Below, piece after piece: positions 24,640 through 35,656 of a DNA stretch of 64,000 bases (position 1 is its first letter; every line of letters begins with the position of its first letter). The notes below the pieces were generated by a model. The model saw only the letters and a list, made by a program, of their open reading frames with translations. It was not told the DNA's origin and searched no databases. The DNA comes from Phellopilus nigrolimitatus (lineage: Eukaryota; Basidiomycota; Agaricomycetes; Hymenochaetales; Hymenochaetaceae): assembly GCA_021029095.1 (NCBI GenBank), contig JAJOHG010000020.1, positions 372,001-436,000 on the forward strand, written 5' to 3'. The position numbers and the translations under genes are program-made.

Positions 24640-26682
24640 CTAGTACGGTGCCTCATAATGTGCGCCGAGCCAGTCAAAGTCGGCACCCATATTTGCCTGC
24701 ATCACTGTCCTTTCATACATACCTAAATATCCTCTTCTTCGTCCCTTTGTTAGCATATTCTTTTCTGCCGAATCTGTTTTTCTCTTTCCCAGCTCCTCCT
24801 CACCAACCTCAACCCAAATTGTACATTCTTTTACGTCAATGCATATAATATCGCCATCGCGCACAAACGCGATCGGCCCTCCAATCGCGGCCTCCGGGGC
24901 AACGTGCAGCACGACCGTGCCCTGCGCTGTCCCGCTCATGCGGCCATCACTGATACGTAGCATGTCCTGCACGCCTTGCGCGGCAAGCTTCTTCGGGATG
25001 GGGATAAGCCCTGCCTCGGGCATGCCTGGGTGTCCGACGGGTCCGATGTTCTGCAGCACGAGCACCGAGTCCGCAGTGACTGGGAGATCCGGTGCGTCGA
25101 TACGCGCGGCAAGGTCCGCCGCGGACGTGAAGACAACTGCGGGTCCGCGGTGGCAGAAAAGGTGCGGCGATGCAGCGGACGCCTTCAGAACGCAACCATC
25201 AGGAGCGAGGTTCCCATGGAGCACAACGAGCGACGAGGCAGGGTACACCGGGTCTTCGAGCGGACGAATGATGTTTTGATAAGGGAATATGAGCTGGGAC
25301 TTGGGGTACGCAGCGAGCGCCTGGCCAAGCGTCAGTCCCGTCACTGTGCGCGCGTCAAGGTGCAGGAAGCCATGCGCGAGGCGAGAAAGGAGTACCGGGA
25401 TGCCGCCTGCACGGTGCAGGTCCTCCATGTAGCCATCACCGCTTGGCTTCAGGTCGACAAGGAGTGGCGTCCGCTGGCCGATGCGCGACACGTCACGAAG
25501 TGTGATACCGCCAGGCTCAGACGGCCCGAGACCCTGGAACACGCCCTGCGATCGCGAGCAGGTGCACGATCGCGTTTGTTGACCCGCCGAGGGCGTGCAG
25601 GAGCGTGATCGCATTCTCGAAGGACTTGCGCGTGAGGATGTCTTGCGGGCGGAGAGGCGCGGCGGAGGCGAGCGATATCTTCACGATGATGGACCCGGCT
25701 TGTTCGGCGACGCGCAGGCGAGCTGAGGACGGAGCTGTGGGCGTGGCGGAGCCTAGTGGAGCAATACCCAATGCTTCGAGGATACAGGCCATCGTTGATG
25801 CGGTGCCTTCAAGCAAATGTTAGGCGTATCATCTCGAGACATGGAAGTGAATTTCACCCATCACACCACACGTCTAGCATTACAAGAAATAATCAGTTGT
25901 GAGATGGAGATGTTTAAAGAAATTGTAGTATTTGCCACTCACGCCGACTGAAGGAACTAACTCATTGTTTACTCTCCCAATGTCCTCCATGTCGATATCA
26001 CCTGCTCTGATAGCTTTTCCAATAGCTTCTACAGTCTGTACATGCACCCACGCGTTTTCCCTCATACGAACCAGTTAGCATAGGGCCGGTTACAAGGGAG
26101 ATGCAGGGCACATTGGCCGATATTGCGCCCATCAGTTGGGCAGGTACAGTCTTTCCAGAATTAAGCTTGGGGCACTTTAGACGGCGGGTTTCATGCATAC
26201 TTTGTCGCAGCCGCCGATCTGTTCCACACATTTGTTTCAGCAAATTTGATAATCGAAAGTCCAGGAAGGCTCACCAACACAACACCATCCATCGGTTGGG
26301 CTTTCACCATCTCCTCAGTGTCGATGGACATTAGATTTCGTAGATACATGCTAGTCGGATGGGCGAAGCTCTCGTGCAGGCTTATCGTCGGGAAGGGAAT
26401 TGGCAACGCGCCTGCCAGGAGAACGCTACGCTCGACTGCTTTTACGAGCGATGGAACATTGCCATGGCACGGATTAAAGCCCGAAGACGTGTCGATTATG
26501 CCGATTATGGGACGGTCGAGCGCATCGTCGGAATAGCCAGCACCTTTGATAAATGCCTTGCGCAGAAAGAGAGAGAACTCGTCGTCTCCGCTGTATGGAA
26601 GTCAGCTCGGGAATGGCCGCAGTAAGCGTTAAGGTACTTACTAGGATGTCAATCTGGAGCGCAAGCCTGTCTCACTCGACAT
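24640..26682 (-). CDS. IlvD/Edd-family dehydratase, sugar-acid-dehydratase-like
   Basis: An iron-sulphur dehydratase of the IlvD/Edd family. The start at 26682 gives MSSETGLRSRLTS, then an intron. Downstream come GIIDTSSGFNPCHGNVPSLV (a cluster Cys), TISLHESFAHPTSMYLRNLM, QPMDGVVLVSLPG, KTVPAQLMGA, GKRVGACTDCR (a further Cys), LLHALGGSTNAIVHLLA and GISDGRMSGTAQGTVVLHV. The PTSMYLRNLM/DTEEMVKAQPMDGVVL segment resembles aldonic-acid (e.g. arabinonate) dehydratases more than true dihydroxy-acid dehydratase (ILV3). I therefore infer sugar-acid catabolism, with moderate confidence in the substrate class. Several short introns are present (e.g. near 26600 and 26240). No clear operon-like context exists. 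Confidence 0.82.
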
Positions 26683-26945
26683 GTCGTCAGGACTCGATCC
26701 GCCTCGATAATAAGAGGGACAAAAAACAAAAATGAGCCACAGTCATATGCGTGAGAGCAGTGAATACATAGCCCAATTTGGGGGGCAAATGACACGCGAC
26801 GCGTCGACGCGCTTGTAACTGAACCTCCTCGAGTCTTTGACCTCTGACAGCTTTTCCCTCGAAATAGCTGGATTTCGTATGCATACGATTGCTGTGGATC
26901 CAACATACAAATACAAGAACTAAATAAGAACGAATTGACAGTTGT

Positions 26946-27736
26946 CTATGAGGTTCTCATCAACGCCTGCTTTTTGCAGGTCTTCCCACAAAAACGAGTT
27001 CCTCTGGTCGCCGGAAGCTGACGGCACATGATGCACATATCCGTCGTAGTCATGTGGCTCTGGACATGCTGGCTTGGTACCGAATTGACGAGCTGGAGTG
27101 ATGGGTCTGCCGCATTCAAATTTGTTGCTGTTTGGGATATCGGTGAGCTGAGCGTTCGTCTGCCAGCAGTCTTAAGAAGCTTACCGCCAGATGGCAGCAT
27201 GGGCTGTAAATTCTGTGTATTACGCTTCTTCAGCGATATATTCACTGGATAAAGAGCTTAGTACGCGTCCCTGTGGATCAAATCCGACAGTGATCTCACT
27301 TGCTTGAAGTAGACGAGTGGTCAGCGACTTCCACGACTTGGCGTTACCCTGGCCATGTATTGGGACTATCATGACTCCCTGTGGTGGAATCATCGAGGAT
27401 GGCTGTAACCTGCTGTTGTTGTTGCTGCTGCTGCTGCTGCTGTCTTGCTTGGATACCGCAAGTCTTGCTACAAAATTTATGTCCGGTAAACTTGGGTTTC
27501 TTCCGACAAAACTATAGAAGAAGAAGAAAAAAATGTCAAGACCGCCACGACTTCTTGGTTATGATCTGCGCACATCGCAAAGTGCTGCAGCTCGAGTTGC
27601 GCAAGACTTTCCACAGTAATTGTGGTTCTTGAACTTTGGTTTATTCTGGCAATGCTACATCGAAACGTGAAAATGAGCTCGCAAATGAAGACAATTTTGA
27701 TGTACTGACATCGCAGAGACCAGCCGAAGTTGACAT
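26946..27736 (-). CDS. zinc-ribbon protein, ADP-ribosyltransferase-associated type, no catalytic domain
   Basis: The start at 27736 (MSTSAGLCD) leads, after an intron, into two tandem zinc-ribbon-like motifs of form CxxC-x11-CxxxC: HCQNKPKFKNHNYCGKSCA and CRKKPKFTGHKFCSKTC. A glutamine run follows, then an unstructured Ser/Asn region. A last motif, MCIMCRQLPATRGTRFCGKT, lies just before the stop at 26946. The same motifs precede the ADP-ribosyltransferase domain in the gene at 33856, but here no such domain follows. It is a paralogue of the next gene (28070-29130), with the same order of motifs. The function is unknown; protein, RNA or DNA binding through zinc ribbons is the likely role. Exon borders in the middle are approximate. 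Confidence 0.7.
27410..27444 (-). repeat. CAG/CAA microsatellite coding for a polyglutamine run
   Basis: On the minus strand a run of CAA and CAG codons (about 12) follows the second zinc-ribbon motif of the gene at 26946-27736. The mix of CAA and CAG suggests a tract that is translated and partly stabilised. Confidence 0.85.
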
Positions 27737-28069
27737 GGCTATAGCAGGGCTGATGGAACGAGTTGGAGAATCCCCTTTTTACATGTCTGCGGTCCCGAAC
27801 ACGCGGCGACCACATTTATCTCATTGTGCTGTTCTCGCAGGACAGTCCATTGCTCTTCTCGCGTTTCAGGGCGCACAGCTTCAGCTATCAATCAAGGTTA
27901 CCTCCCTGAAGAAAATAGAGATATACAATATCGGTACGATTCCAATATACATTCAAAATCGAATCCTAGTCTAACGAAAAGGCCAAAGTGGACAGATCGC
28001 TACGGATGTCACTTAACTTAAGTACATAGGAAGAAGCAGAGGGATATAAACAGGAACGATTACGCCGGG

Positions 28070-29130
28070 CTGCTCAAAGCCTCCTCGCGACATGCTCTGC
28101 CGCAAAAGTGATCGTCCCCACCCTGGGGCATCTTCAAACACATGATGCAGGCGTCAGCGAGTCCAAGCTGGACTGCCTCTCTGTCAAGCATGAACATTAG
28201 CGCTATTTCTATTTGCGGTCAGAAGTATGCGGAAACCTACTCCCGGTGTAACATGGAGCAATAGTTGCTCATCTGGCCGTCGTTCATATCGACGTGGGCC
28301 GGCTGTTGACAGCCTGGTATTCGACAACACGCAGAAGCAACGGGTTGTACCGGTGCCTGGAAGGCACCCGGTACTACTTGGGGGTTTGTCGTGTTTATCA
28401 AGGGGGGCGCCTGCGCATGCTGCCCTCTACCGCCGCCCCTCGGCGCAGCCATAGGCGCGCTATGTACGACAGCTGCCTGACCTCCTTGGGCTCCTTGGGG
28501 CTGGAACATGGCTTGGACATGAGGCAGAAGCTGCACGGCTTTTCTTCCGATGAGCACAGAAGTTTGCATCCGCTCAAATTGACGCTCACCTGCACCAACT
28601 ATCTGACCAGCCTTCCCCTGCGGCGTTACGTGCGGTAGAATCTGGGCTACTGCGATCTTCGTCAAACTAAACACGGAGCAAACTGCTTGAGAAGACATAC
28701 CGGCATTGAGAAGCTGTCCAGGATGGGGGCCCTGCATACCACCGACATTTTGCCCTTTCTTCCCGACTGCACCTCGTCCCTTGCCCGTGTTGGCATTGGC
28801 GCCCGCGCCAAAACCTTGACTCCTTGCCGCCTGCGAGCCGCAGTTCTTGCTGCAGAAACTGTGCCCGGCGAACTTGGGCTTCTGGTGACAGAACTGCCGG
28901 GAGGTCAATCGTGTTTGCGTTCACTTGGACCTGAATAGATGTGACTTACATCGCAAAGACTCGCAGCCTGCGAGGCGCAGTTCTTCCCGCAATAGTTGTG
29001 CGAGCTGAACTTTGGCTTCTTCTGGCACAGCTGGAGCGCAAGAAACTGGTTAGGAAAACGCATCGCGATTATCTCATGGGCGACCTACATCGCAAAGGGC
29101 TGCATTTCGAGGCACCGTCTGGGTAGTCAT
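28070..29130 (-). CDS. zinc-ribbon protein, paralogue of the preceding gene, no catalytic domain
   Basis: The start at 29130 reads MTTQTVPRNAALCD, then an intron. Two CxxC-x11-CxxxC ribbons follow (LCQKKPKFSSHNYCGKNCA and FCHQKPKFAGHSFCSKNC). Next comes a long Gly/Gln/Pro/Ala-rich region, then CRIPGCQQPAHVDMNDGQ...YCSMLHRE, and a final CIMCLKMPQGGDDHFCGRAC before the stop at 28070. The CRIPGC block matches CVIPGCQKVTYVDPSGG in the full-length ADP-ribosyltransferase at 33856, so this protein looks like its N-terminal half alone. It lies 333 bp upstream of its paralogue on the same strand, suggesting tandem duplication. The biochemical role is unknown. Confidence 0.75.
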
Positions 29131-29395
29131 TGTAGATGTGAGGGATGTGAGAGCTACGTTCGCGTGGTCTGGTGCTCTTTCATCCCCGGATACTCGGACT
29201 TAAATACTCGCGCGATTCGAGTAGTGAAACACGTGGCCGATTCAACGAGGCCGCCTCAACGAGGTCGGAGGCTTGCTGTGCTGCCGCTCATTTTGCTTGC
29301 GAAGCCTCTATCAAAACACGTGCGGCCTGCGCACCGTATACATGTGGTTGTGGTGCTACAATTGTACTCGAACGGACATCTCTAAGACAATGAAC

Positions 29396-30509
29396 CTAGG
29401 CCATCTCCTCGCGGAATTTGGTTCGCAGCCGCTCTAGCGCTTTGCCCAGCTCGTTCCGTCCCTGCCGATTCGCTCCTACTCCCCAGAATGAGTCCTTGTC
29501 CGAATCCTGAAGGAAACGACAGTTAATTACAATCCAGAAGTCACATCATGCCAAGATCAGCTGCCTGTACCTCGATAAGCTCCGCGTTTCCCGTGTCGAG
29601 AAGCTCTTGCTTGAGGTCCTGATGCTGGTTGAATTTGTGCCAAAGTGCAATGTCCATCTATGATCAACATGAGTCATCTGGCTGTCTGCTGCATGTGCTC
29701 TAGCCTACCATCTCCATGTTGACGCTCTTCCAGTCAGAGCGAACCTCGGGTTGAAATCGTCGTGCTTCCGAAAGTGCGGCACTGGGCCTGTCGGAGAACA
29801 ATCTGATATGCTCAGCTAGCAGCGGGCGATGCCCTTGGAACTGCCGTTATTGTGAGCACCCCGGTATAGCTTCCACGAGTATCTTACTTACTTTGAATGA
29901 TTGGAAAAGATGCTCGCTGGTCGGATAGACCTTTCCATTGTATTCCACAGCATGTGAGGAGAAGTTGGTGAATCCGTAATGCGGATCCTCTCGGTTGTAA
30001 AAATAAATACTATGCCTCTTGAAAATGCCTCGAAGTGGAGACGGCGGCTTCTTCAGTTTCTGTGGTGGGCCTGAAGACGCGAAATGTCCTTTTCCGGGAG
30101 TAGGCGACAACGGCATCACTTGCTTTGGGGGATCAAGAGAGGTTGAGCTGAATGATCTCAAACCTGTGCCTATTGACTGCGGCTCGTCTGTGGCGAACTT
30201 TGGTTTCGAGCTAAATTCGGTGTTGCAAGAATGGGTTCGACGACAGGAAGAAGGGCTGTAGGTGTTTAGCTTCTCCGGAGCGCTAGATAGTTCTAGGCTG
30301 ATCTTTTCCCGCGTGTCGTCGTCCCACTCGTCGGGTGGCACAGAAGACGTTACGATAATCGTACGGCGTCTCTCTTCGACACGGTATTCCAGTTGACTGT
30401 CCGCACTACTAGGTCTTTGCCAAACCACCGCAGTCTCTTCTGTAGGCGTGGGGGACTGGACACTGGCCGGCCGCGGGTGTTTTGTGTCAAGTGGTTCGAA
30501 TGAAGCCAT
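29396..30509 (-). CDS. NADAR (YbiA/DUF1768) domain protein
   Basis: The start at 30509 opens a Ser/Pro-rich extension of about 150 residues. The NADAR domain follows: YGFTNFSSHAVEYNGKVYPT, SEHLFQSFK, then after an intron (about 29835-29888) FQGHRPLLAEHIRLFS, and later SFWGVGANRQGRNELGKALE and the stop at 29396. The NFS, EHxFQ and FWG-G-GxN-LG patterns are the family's. NADAR proteins act on ADP-ribose-like or riboflavin-pathway N-glycosides. Some bacterial members remove ADP-ribose from guanine, and comparative genomics has linked the family to NAD/ADP-ribose metabolism. Here it sits head to head with a PARP-like gene. I infer, without proof, a role in removing or recycling ADP-ribose marks made by the neighbours. 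Confidence 0.87.
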
Positions 30510-30988
30510 CGAACAGTGGAAGCGGTGCAGAAGAGGATCCTATGTGAGCGCTGTAGTGCAAATTATCGGAGTTCGTTGGTCGTTCAGACAGCCTGCAGGC
30601 GCATTCACCCCTTTATAGACATTCAGTCACGTCGATCACGCGTCGATCACGCGCGCGGTCGCTGAGTCATCGAGTGACGATCGCCTTGAGGCTCACAGGA
30701 GCCCCTCCGATCCTGGATCCGTGGCCGGAGCTGCAGGACGCCTCGTGTTTCCCTCCCTTCATTCACGGAAATGGATTGCGCTTAGTTTCAGTGTCATTTT
30801 ATTTCGCCATGCTGCGGTTGTGCAAGCCGCTTTGCTCGGACCGGAACGACATTCTCCGGGCTTTTGCGCTTATGCGCATCCGCCCCCTCGATATTGTCTG
30901 ACAGACACCTGAGAGCGTGGTCGCGTGCTTTTAAAGAGGAAAATGTGAGATATGTGATTTACCACCTACTTTCGCCTTCTTGGACGTC
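30510..30988. promoter_or_regulatory. shared divergent promoter region of the NADAR and first PARP-like gene
   Basis: 479 bp separate the two divergent starts. It contains a direct double CGTCGATCACG near 30630-30650. No ORF worth calling was found, so both promoters should lie here. Confidence 0.5.
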
Positions 30989-32038
30989 ATGTATACGTGC
31001 ACCAATGCAATGAGCGATAGCTTTTGCTCACGGCAGGCTGGAGAGCAAATCAGACTGGAGCTTTTGGAACCAGATACTGTCGAGTATCTACAAGGTTTTT
31101 CTCACTTGATCCATCTCTGCTTCGGGGAAATGCTCACGCTCTTTTTCTGCAGTTAAGATTCTCCTCAAGTCTGGGTGGAATCATAAGAAGAAAAGGAAAC
31201 CTAGATTGATTCGAGTTTTCAAGATCATGCGTCCCTCGCGTTCCTACGCGACATACTTCACTTACCAGTAAGCTCGCTCTTCCAAGAACTCAGCAGTATT
31301 ACCCATTTCCGACGGCTTTTGTTCAATAGACAGAAAATACACATACAATCCTTACTATTGACAAATGGGTCTCAATCCAATGCGGACGAGAGCTTGCTCT
31401 TCCATGGAACTTCGAGAGCGTGTCTCCTAGGAGAAGAGGACAACCAGGACACCATATGCTCTTCATCACGCTGCTCTTTGTGCAAAATTATTCAGTCGTC
31501 TTTCGACGTTAAGCGATGTGGCTCGAACCACAAATTCTCGAGGTAAGTGGATACAACGTCTTTCTCGATAGATAACGCTGAGGGATAAACGTAGATTCGG
31601 AAGAGCAATTTATACGACTGCTTGTTCATCCAGTACTTAATTTTCCTTCCGATGTCTCTTTCAGATCGCCTGAGCAAGAATTATGTTTTCAGAAGCAGAC
31701 GATTATTGTAAACCGACTCATCCGGACGCGAAAAAACGCTTCCTCCTATTAAATCGCGTCCTCGTAGGGAGGGAGTTTCGGACTAAAGAGAATTCCACTC
31801 ATCTTCTGCAGGCGCCGTCCGGATACCATTCGGTTCGTAGTTCGTTACTCATTTGGTCTTCCTTACTAGACGATGCCTTTAGGTCACCGGAGAGCCAGGC
31901 GGACACCTCAACTACGAGGAAACGGTGGTGTACAACAACGACGCCATACGTCCTGCATATTTGGTCATCTATGAGCCAAAACCAGATTCTTCAGTCAAGA
32001 CGTTCCTGCGGAATGTTTTCCATATGCCTCTTGCATGA
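30989..32038 (+). CDS. PARP-like ADP-ribosyltransferase, N-terminally short
   Basis: The reading starts MYTCTNAMSDSFCSRQAGE, a remnant of the zinc-ribbon end, then VKILLKSGWNHKKKRKPRL, the pre-catalytic segment also seen at 33856. The catalytic domain has the three PARP-type residues: His in LLFHGTSRACLLGEE, Tyr in FGRAIYTTACSSKADDY and Glu in NYEETVVYNNDAIRPAYLV. Exons join cleanly at several introns (e.g. about 31107-31152, 31269-31329, 31541-31594, 31634-31691, 31833-31884). The stop is at 32038. The enzyme would transfer ADP-ribose from NAD+ to an unknown target. Its zinc-ribbon region is mostly missing compared with the third copy. An upstream exon could have been missed. Confidence 0.78.
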
Positions 32039-32155
32039 CCAGCTCGTGCAAAACCAACGGTCTTTAACAGAAAGCGACATGTAAATTATAAACTAATGTA
32101 AAGAACCGATAAGAATGACGATGCCAGATCGACAGCACCAGTCCATTATTAGGGC

Positions 32156-33494
32156 TTAATTTGAATACAGAATGATATGGGTTGGGATAATTGCCTCCGC
32201 ATCAGCCACGACTACTGTCTCGCCATCCAATACCTGACTCGCTTCGTCAATACCAGAAACACTAAAGTGAAATTGCAGACTCACCGACTTAGTTGTCGGC
32301 GGTTTCCCAACCAGAACGCTACAAAGAATCATAGCTCGGTATGGCGAAGATGTGCACGATGTCGCATGCTTGTCCGCCCGAGCACTGTTAGTATAGCTGT
32401 AAACACCGGCACCGCGGCTGAGGCAATCTTTAGGTTTATAGGGAAACACAGAGTCGAGAATAGTGCACACCTTCCGATATTATGCGGTGCGCCGAAGCAA
32501 ATTTGAAGAAGTTCGACCTGACGGCGCAGCACAGTCCGCAAGATGGATACTCGCATAGCTGTTGGGACGGCTTCGTCCCGAGGTCGCAGACACATTGACT
32601 GCTGTGAAATGTAGGGATTTCAGATGGCGGTGAACGCTTCTCAAGGTATTGACTGAAGAAGAATGTGAATGAAGGGTGAGCTATATGGAGAAGCGAACGA
32701 TTGAATACCGGTATGCTTCATAGCCATTTCGACTCTTGCGAGATATATCTACTTCTAATACTTTCTGAACCCGGGGTGCAGGTCGCCCACCGGATTTCCA
32801 GTTGTCGACAAAGATAGCGATGACTACGGGAAGGAATCAGTATAATGATGAATTACAGGAGAAGCTAGCTCACCGCTCTTGAAGTTCGGATCCTTGGGGT
32901 ATAACTCCCTCAGGTTCGTTGATCCTTGGAAACGCTGACATGCGATGCACAGATCGCCGGACGTTTGCGGCATAGTGCCACATTGAGAGCAGGCCTTAAC
33001 ATAGTTCTTACGAATGGCGTGCCTAAGTAATTTTACTATGAGCTAATTACTTACTGTATGATTGAGCGCGAACACTTACCTTGCATGGGAATCGCAACAG
33101 AACCCGCCAAATTGTGGGCGGCCTTGATTCTTGCAATCTCGAAGCTGACAGTCGACCGGAAATTTCACCCAGTCACTTTTGCGGCTGATACTTTTGCGGC
33201 TGATACTTTGGCTGAGGCTTATTGAAGACAGGGACTTGCTGGCTTGCTCTTTTGTACGCCGTCGCGCACCTCCTGCCGCAGTATGGATGAACATGGCCGC
33301 CATTTTCGACGAATCTTGGGTTGACGCCACAGTTCTGACAAAACAATGAGTCATGAGAGGCCTGCCTCATTGGGACTCACTTCACAAAGGTCTTGGGACG
33401 AAGAGCTTGTCGTTGGCGACGCCTTCGACGACGTTGGGCTCAGCGATGCGCTCGATGTAGTACCGGAGAGGAGGGCTTTGAATCTGGTGGACAT
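32156..33494 (-). CDS. divergent PARP-like protein with zinc ribbons
   Basis: The start at 33494 gives a Ser-rich N-terminus ending QDLCE, then after an intron NCGVNPRFVENGGHVHPYCG, a zinc ribbon. Next are KYQPQKYQPQK, CQLRDCKNQGRPQFGGFCC and ACSQCGTMPQTSGDLCIAC. The pre-catalytic block is VDNWKSGGRPAPRVQKVL. The catalytic domain is diverged: FHS replaces the usual FHG (TFHSSQCVCDLGTK), Tyr is kept (GAGVYSYTNSARADKHA), and Glu is kept in GETVVVADAEAIIPTHI. The stop is at 32156. Loss of the Gly after His may weaken NAD+ binding, so it may be a degenerate or regulatory copy. It lies antisense between two plus-strand copies. Confidence 0.72.
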
Positions 33495-33855
33495 ACTGTC
33501 TGTTTGAAGCTTTGCTGGCGAATGCGATGAGATATGTCTTATTGCCTGGACTCAACTGATTCGGACATGCCTTCAACCTCGAGGTGACTGGTGCAAAGGA
33601 TGCACGATGCAAAGGTGCTGTTGCAAGATGAAAACTGCGTGTCTCCCATCCCTCGGTCTCTGGTTTAATCTCACAAGATGGTTCGCTATTCGGACTATCC
33701 CTTTACTTCGAGGAAAACATGCGCTCTTCGGCCACCCATTGTCTTAAGAATCAAATCTTGTTACATTGTTGTTGCATCTCTCTCGTGACCTTTCTGATCT
33801 GCAGGGCAGAACAACTAGCTAGCTAGTCTAGCTACTCGTACAAAGGATCAAGTAG

Positions 33856-35656
33856 ATGAGCTCTTCTGCTGTCCCCGCCCTCGGCGCGTTGGCTGGTGCC
33901 TCAAGTGGATACACTTCTCTAAATAACTTCCCGACATCTTCCAACTTTCCTCCTGGCCACATGAATCAGACAGCCTTCCTACCTGTCCCAAATCCCGTTG
34001 GTGGATCCCTGGCGTACTTATGTGAGGTATGTAACAAAGTCCTTTATTACACGTGTCTTGGTATTGATGCCGAGCTAGCATTGCAAAGTTCAGCCAAAGT
34101 ATTTCGACGGAGCCAAACTCCATCCGTACTGTGGAAAGACCTGTGCCCTAAGTGCAAGAATACTCACCACTAACAAGACGAGCGCTAATAATGCTCAAGC
34201 GCAAACACCGTCTCAGCCCTCCCAGCCTCAGTCGCTCTGTATCGTGAGTGGCCGCATAGATTTTCTTTATGTCGAAGGCGAACTTAGTTTCTTCAGGTCT
34301 GCAAATCTCAGCCGCGTTACAACGATGGGAAGAAGATCCATCAATATTGCGGCAAGACCTGTGCAGCGATAGGGCAACCTCGGAGAGCGACGAGTCAAAG
34401 CAAGCAGGTAACTCCGAAGGTCGCTGGTGAGCCTTGTGTTTTCAGGACGGAGAATGGGCGTGCCAATAGCGAGTCACAGGCCCGACCTGCGTTATTCCTG
34501 GTTGTCAGAAGGTAACTTACGTAGACCCCTCGGGAGGTCCTTCAATTTACTGCTCTCTAAAGCACAAGAAGTAAGTTTGGGCGGTGGAATGTCTTGATCG
34601 TATCTGACATGCAAATTTAAAAGGCTCGCAGAAGAAGCCTGCCTACAATGCAAAAAAGTTCCGAAAAAGATTAGCCATTTCTGTAGTCGAGCGTGTGCCC
34701 AAAATGCGCAGCAGAATAGTCCCGGGCTACTTGAGGTCCCAGAAGGACACACCACGTTTAAGAGCGGTGGGTGCCCAAACGGCCTCTCTAACTGTAGCGT
34801 TGCTCACATTGGACATCTCTTATTTCTAGTTTCTGATCAGTTCAAGCTCTCCTGGCGACATACGAACAAGAAGTGTCCTACTGTTCGACGCGTGTACAAG
34901 ATCATCGGCTCACAAGCGTCTCTAGACAAGTACGAGGCGTATCGGTCTGTTCTCTTGCCAATTGCTTACATTTGTTGGCTCCGAGTTAACTTTCGTGATA
35001 GTGACTCTGTGGAGACCCGCGGACAGTTCAAGGCTGCGGGCCGGTCTGTTGGTAATGAGAATCGGCGCTGGCATGGCACACGACGAGAATGCAGTCTCGG
35101 CGATCAAGGGCATACGCAGTTCTGCGCCTCCACTACGTGCTCACTGTGCTGCATCGTCAAAACGACCTACGACTTGTCGTTCTTTAAAAAGCGCACAAGC
35201 TGGGGAAGGTGAGCTCTACTCATCGATAAGCCTATGTACCTTACCCGTGAATTAATCTCCTCAGATTCGGTTGCGGTATTTACACATCATCGACATCATC
35301 CAAGTGAGTAACTACCCGCTCAACACAACTAACGACGCTGGATCTCACATTTTTTCTTGGTAGATCGGACGATTACTCCGATAATATGAACAAGTCGCCC
35401 CTGAAAGCCATCCTTCTTAACAAAGTTGTCGTGGGCAAGGGCTGCAAGATGACGCAGGACAACACGACGCTCACGGCCCCTCCGACTGGATATGATTCCG
35501 TAGGCCTATTTTCATGCATCTTGCTCGCGTATATTCATCGTACTTGCCTTGCAGGTGCTTGCGGAGAAAGGGGGGAGCCTTAATCACGACGAACTCGTTG
35601 TCTATACTAACGACGCCATTCGGCCGTCCTTCCTTGTAATGTATGATGAACCGTAA
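33856..35656 (+). CDS. zinc-ribbon PARP-like ADP-ribosyltransferase, full length
   Basis: This is the most complete member of the island. The start at 33856 gives a Ser/Gly/Pro-rich leader. Four zinc motifs follow: LCEVCNK joined by an intron (34039-34101) to PKYFDGAKLHPYCGKTC; CIVCKSQPRYNDGKKIHQYC; CVIPGCQKVTYVDPSGGPS; and CLQCKKVPKKISHFCSRAC. The bridge is SDQFKLSWRHTNKKCPTVRR. In the catalytic domain the PARP-type triad is intact: His (RWHGTRRECSLGDQG), Tyr (FGCGIYTSSTSSKSDDYSDN) and Glu (LNHDELVVYTNDAIRPSFLV). The stop is at 35656 after MYDEP. The likely reaction is mono-ADP-ribosylation from NAD+. The target is unknown, and the zinc ribbons are the probable targeting module. Exon frames agree throughout, with no frame breaks. 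Confidence 0.85.

Noticed and set aside
24839..25608. Plus-strand ORFs across the dehydratase.
   Set aside because: Antisense shadows of the IlvD/Edd coding sequence.
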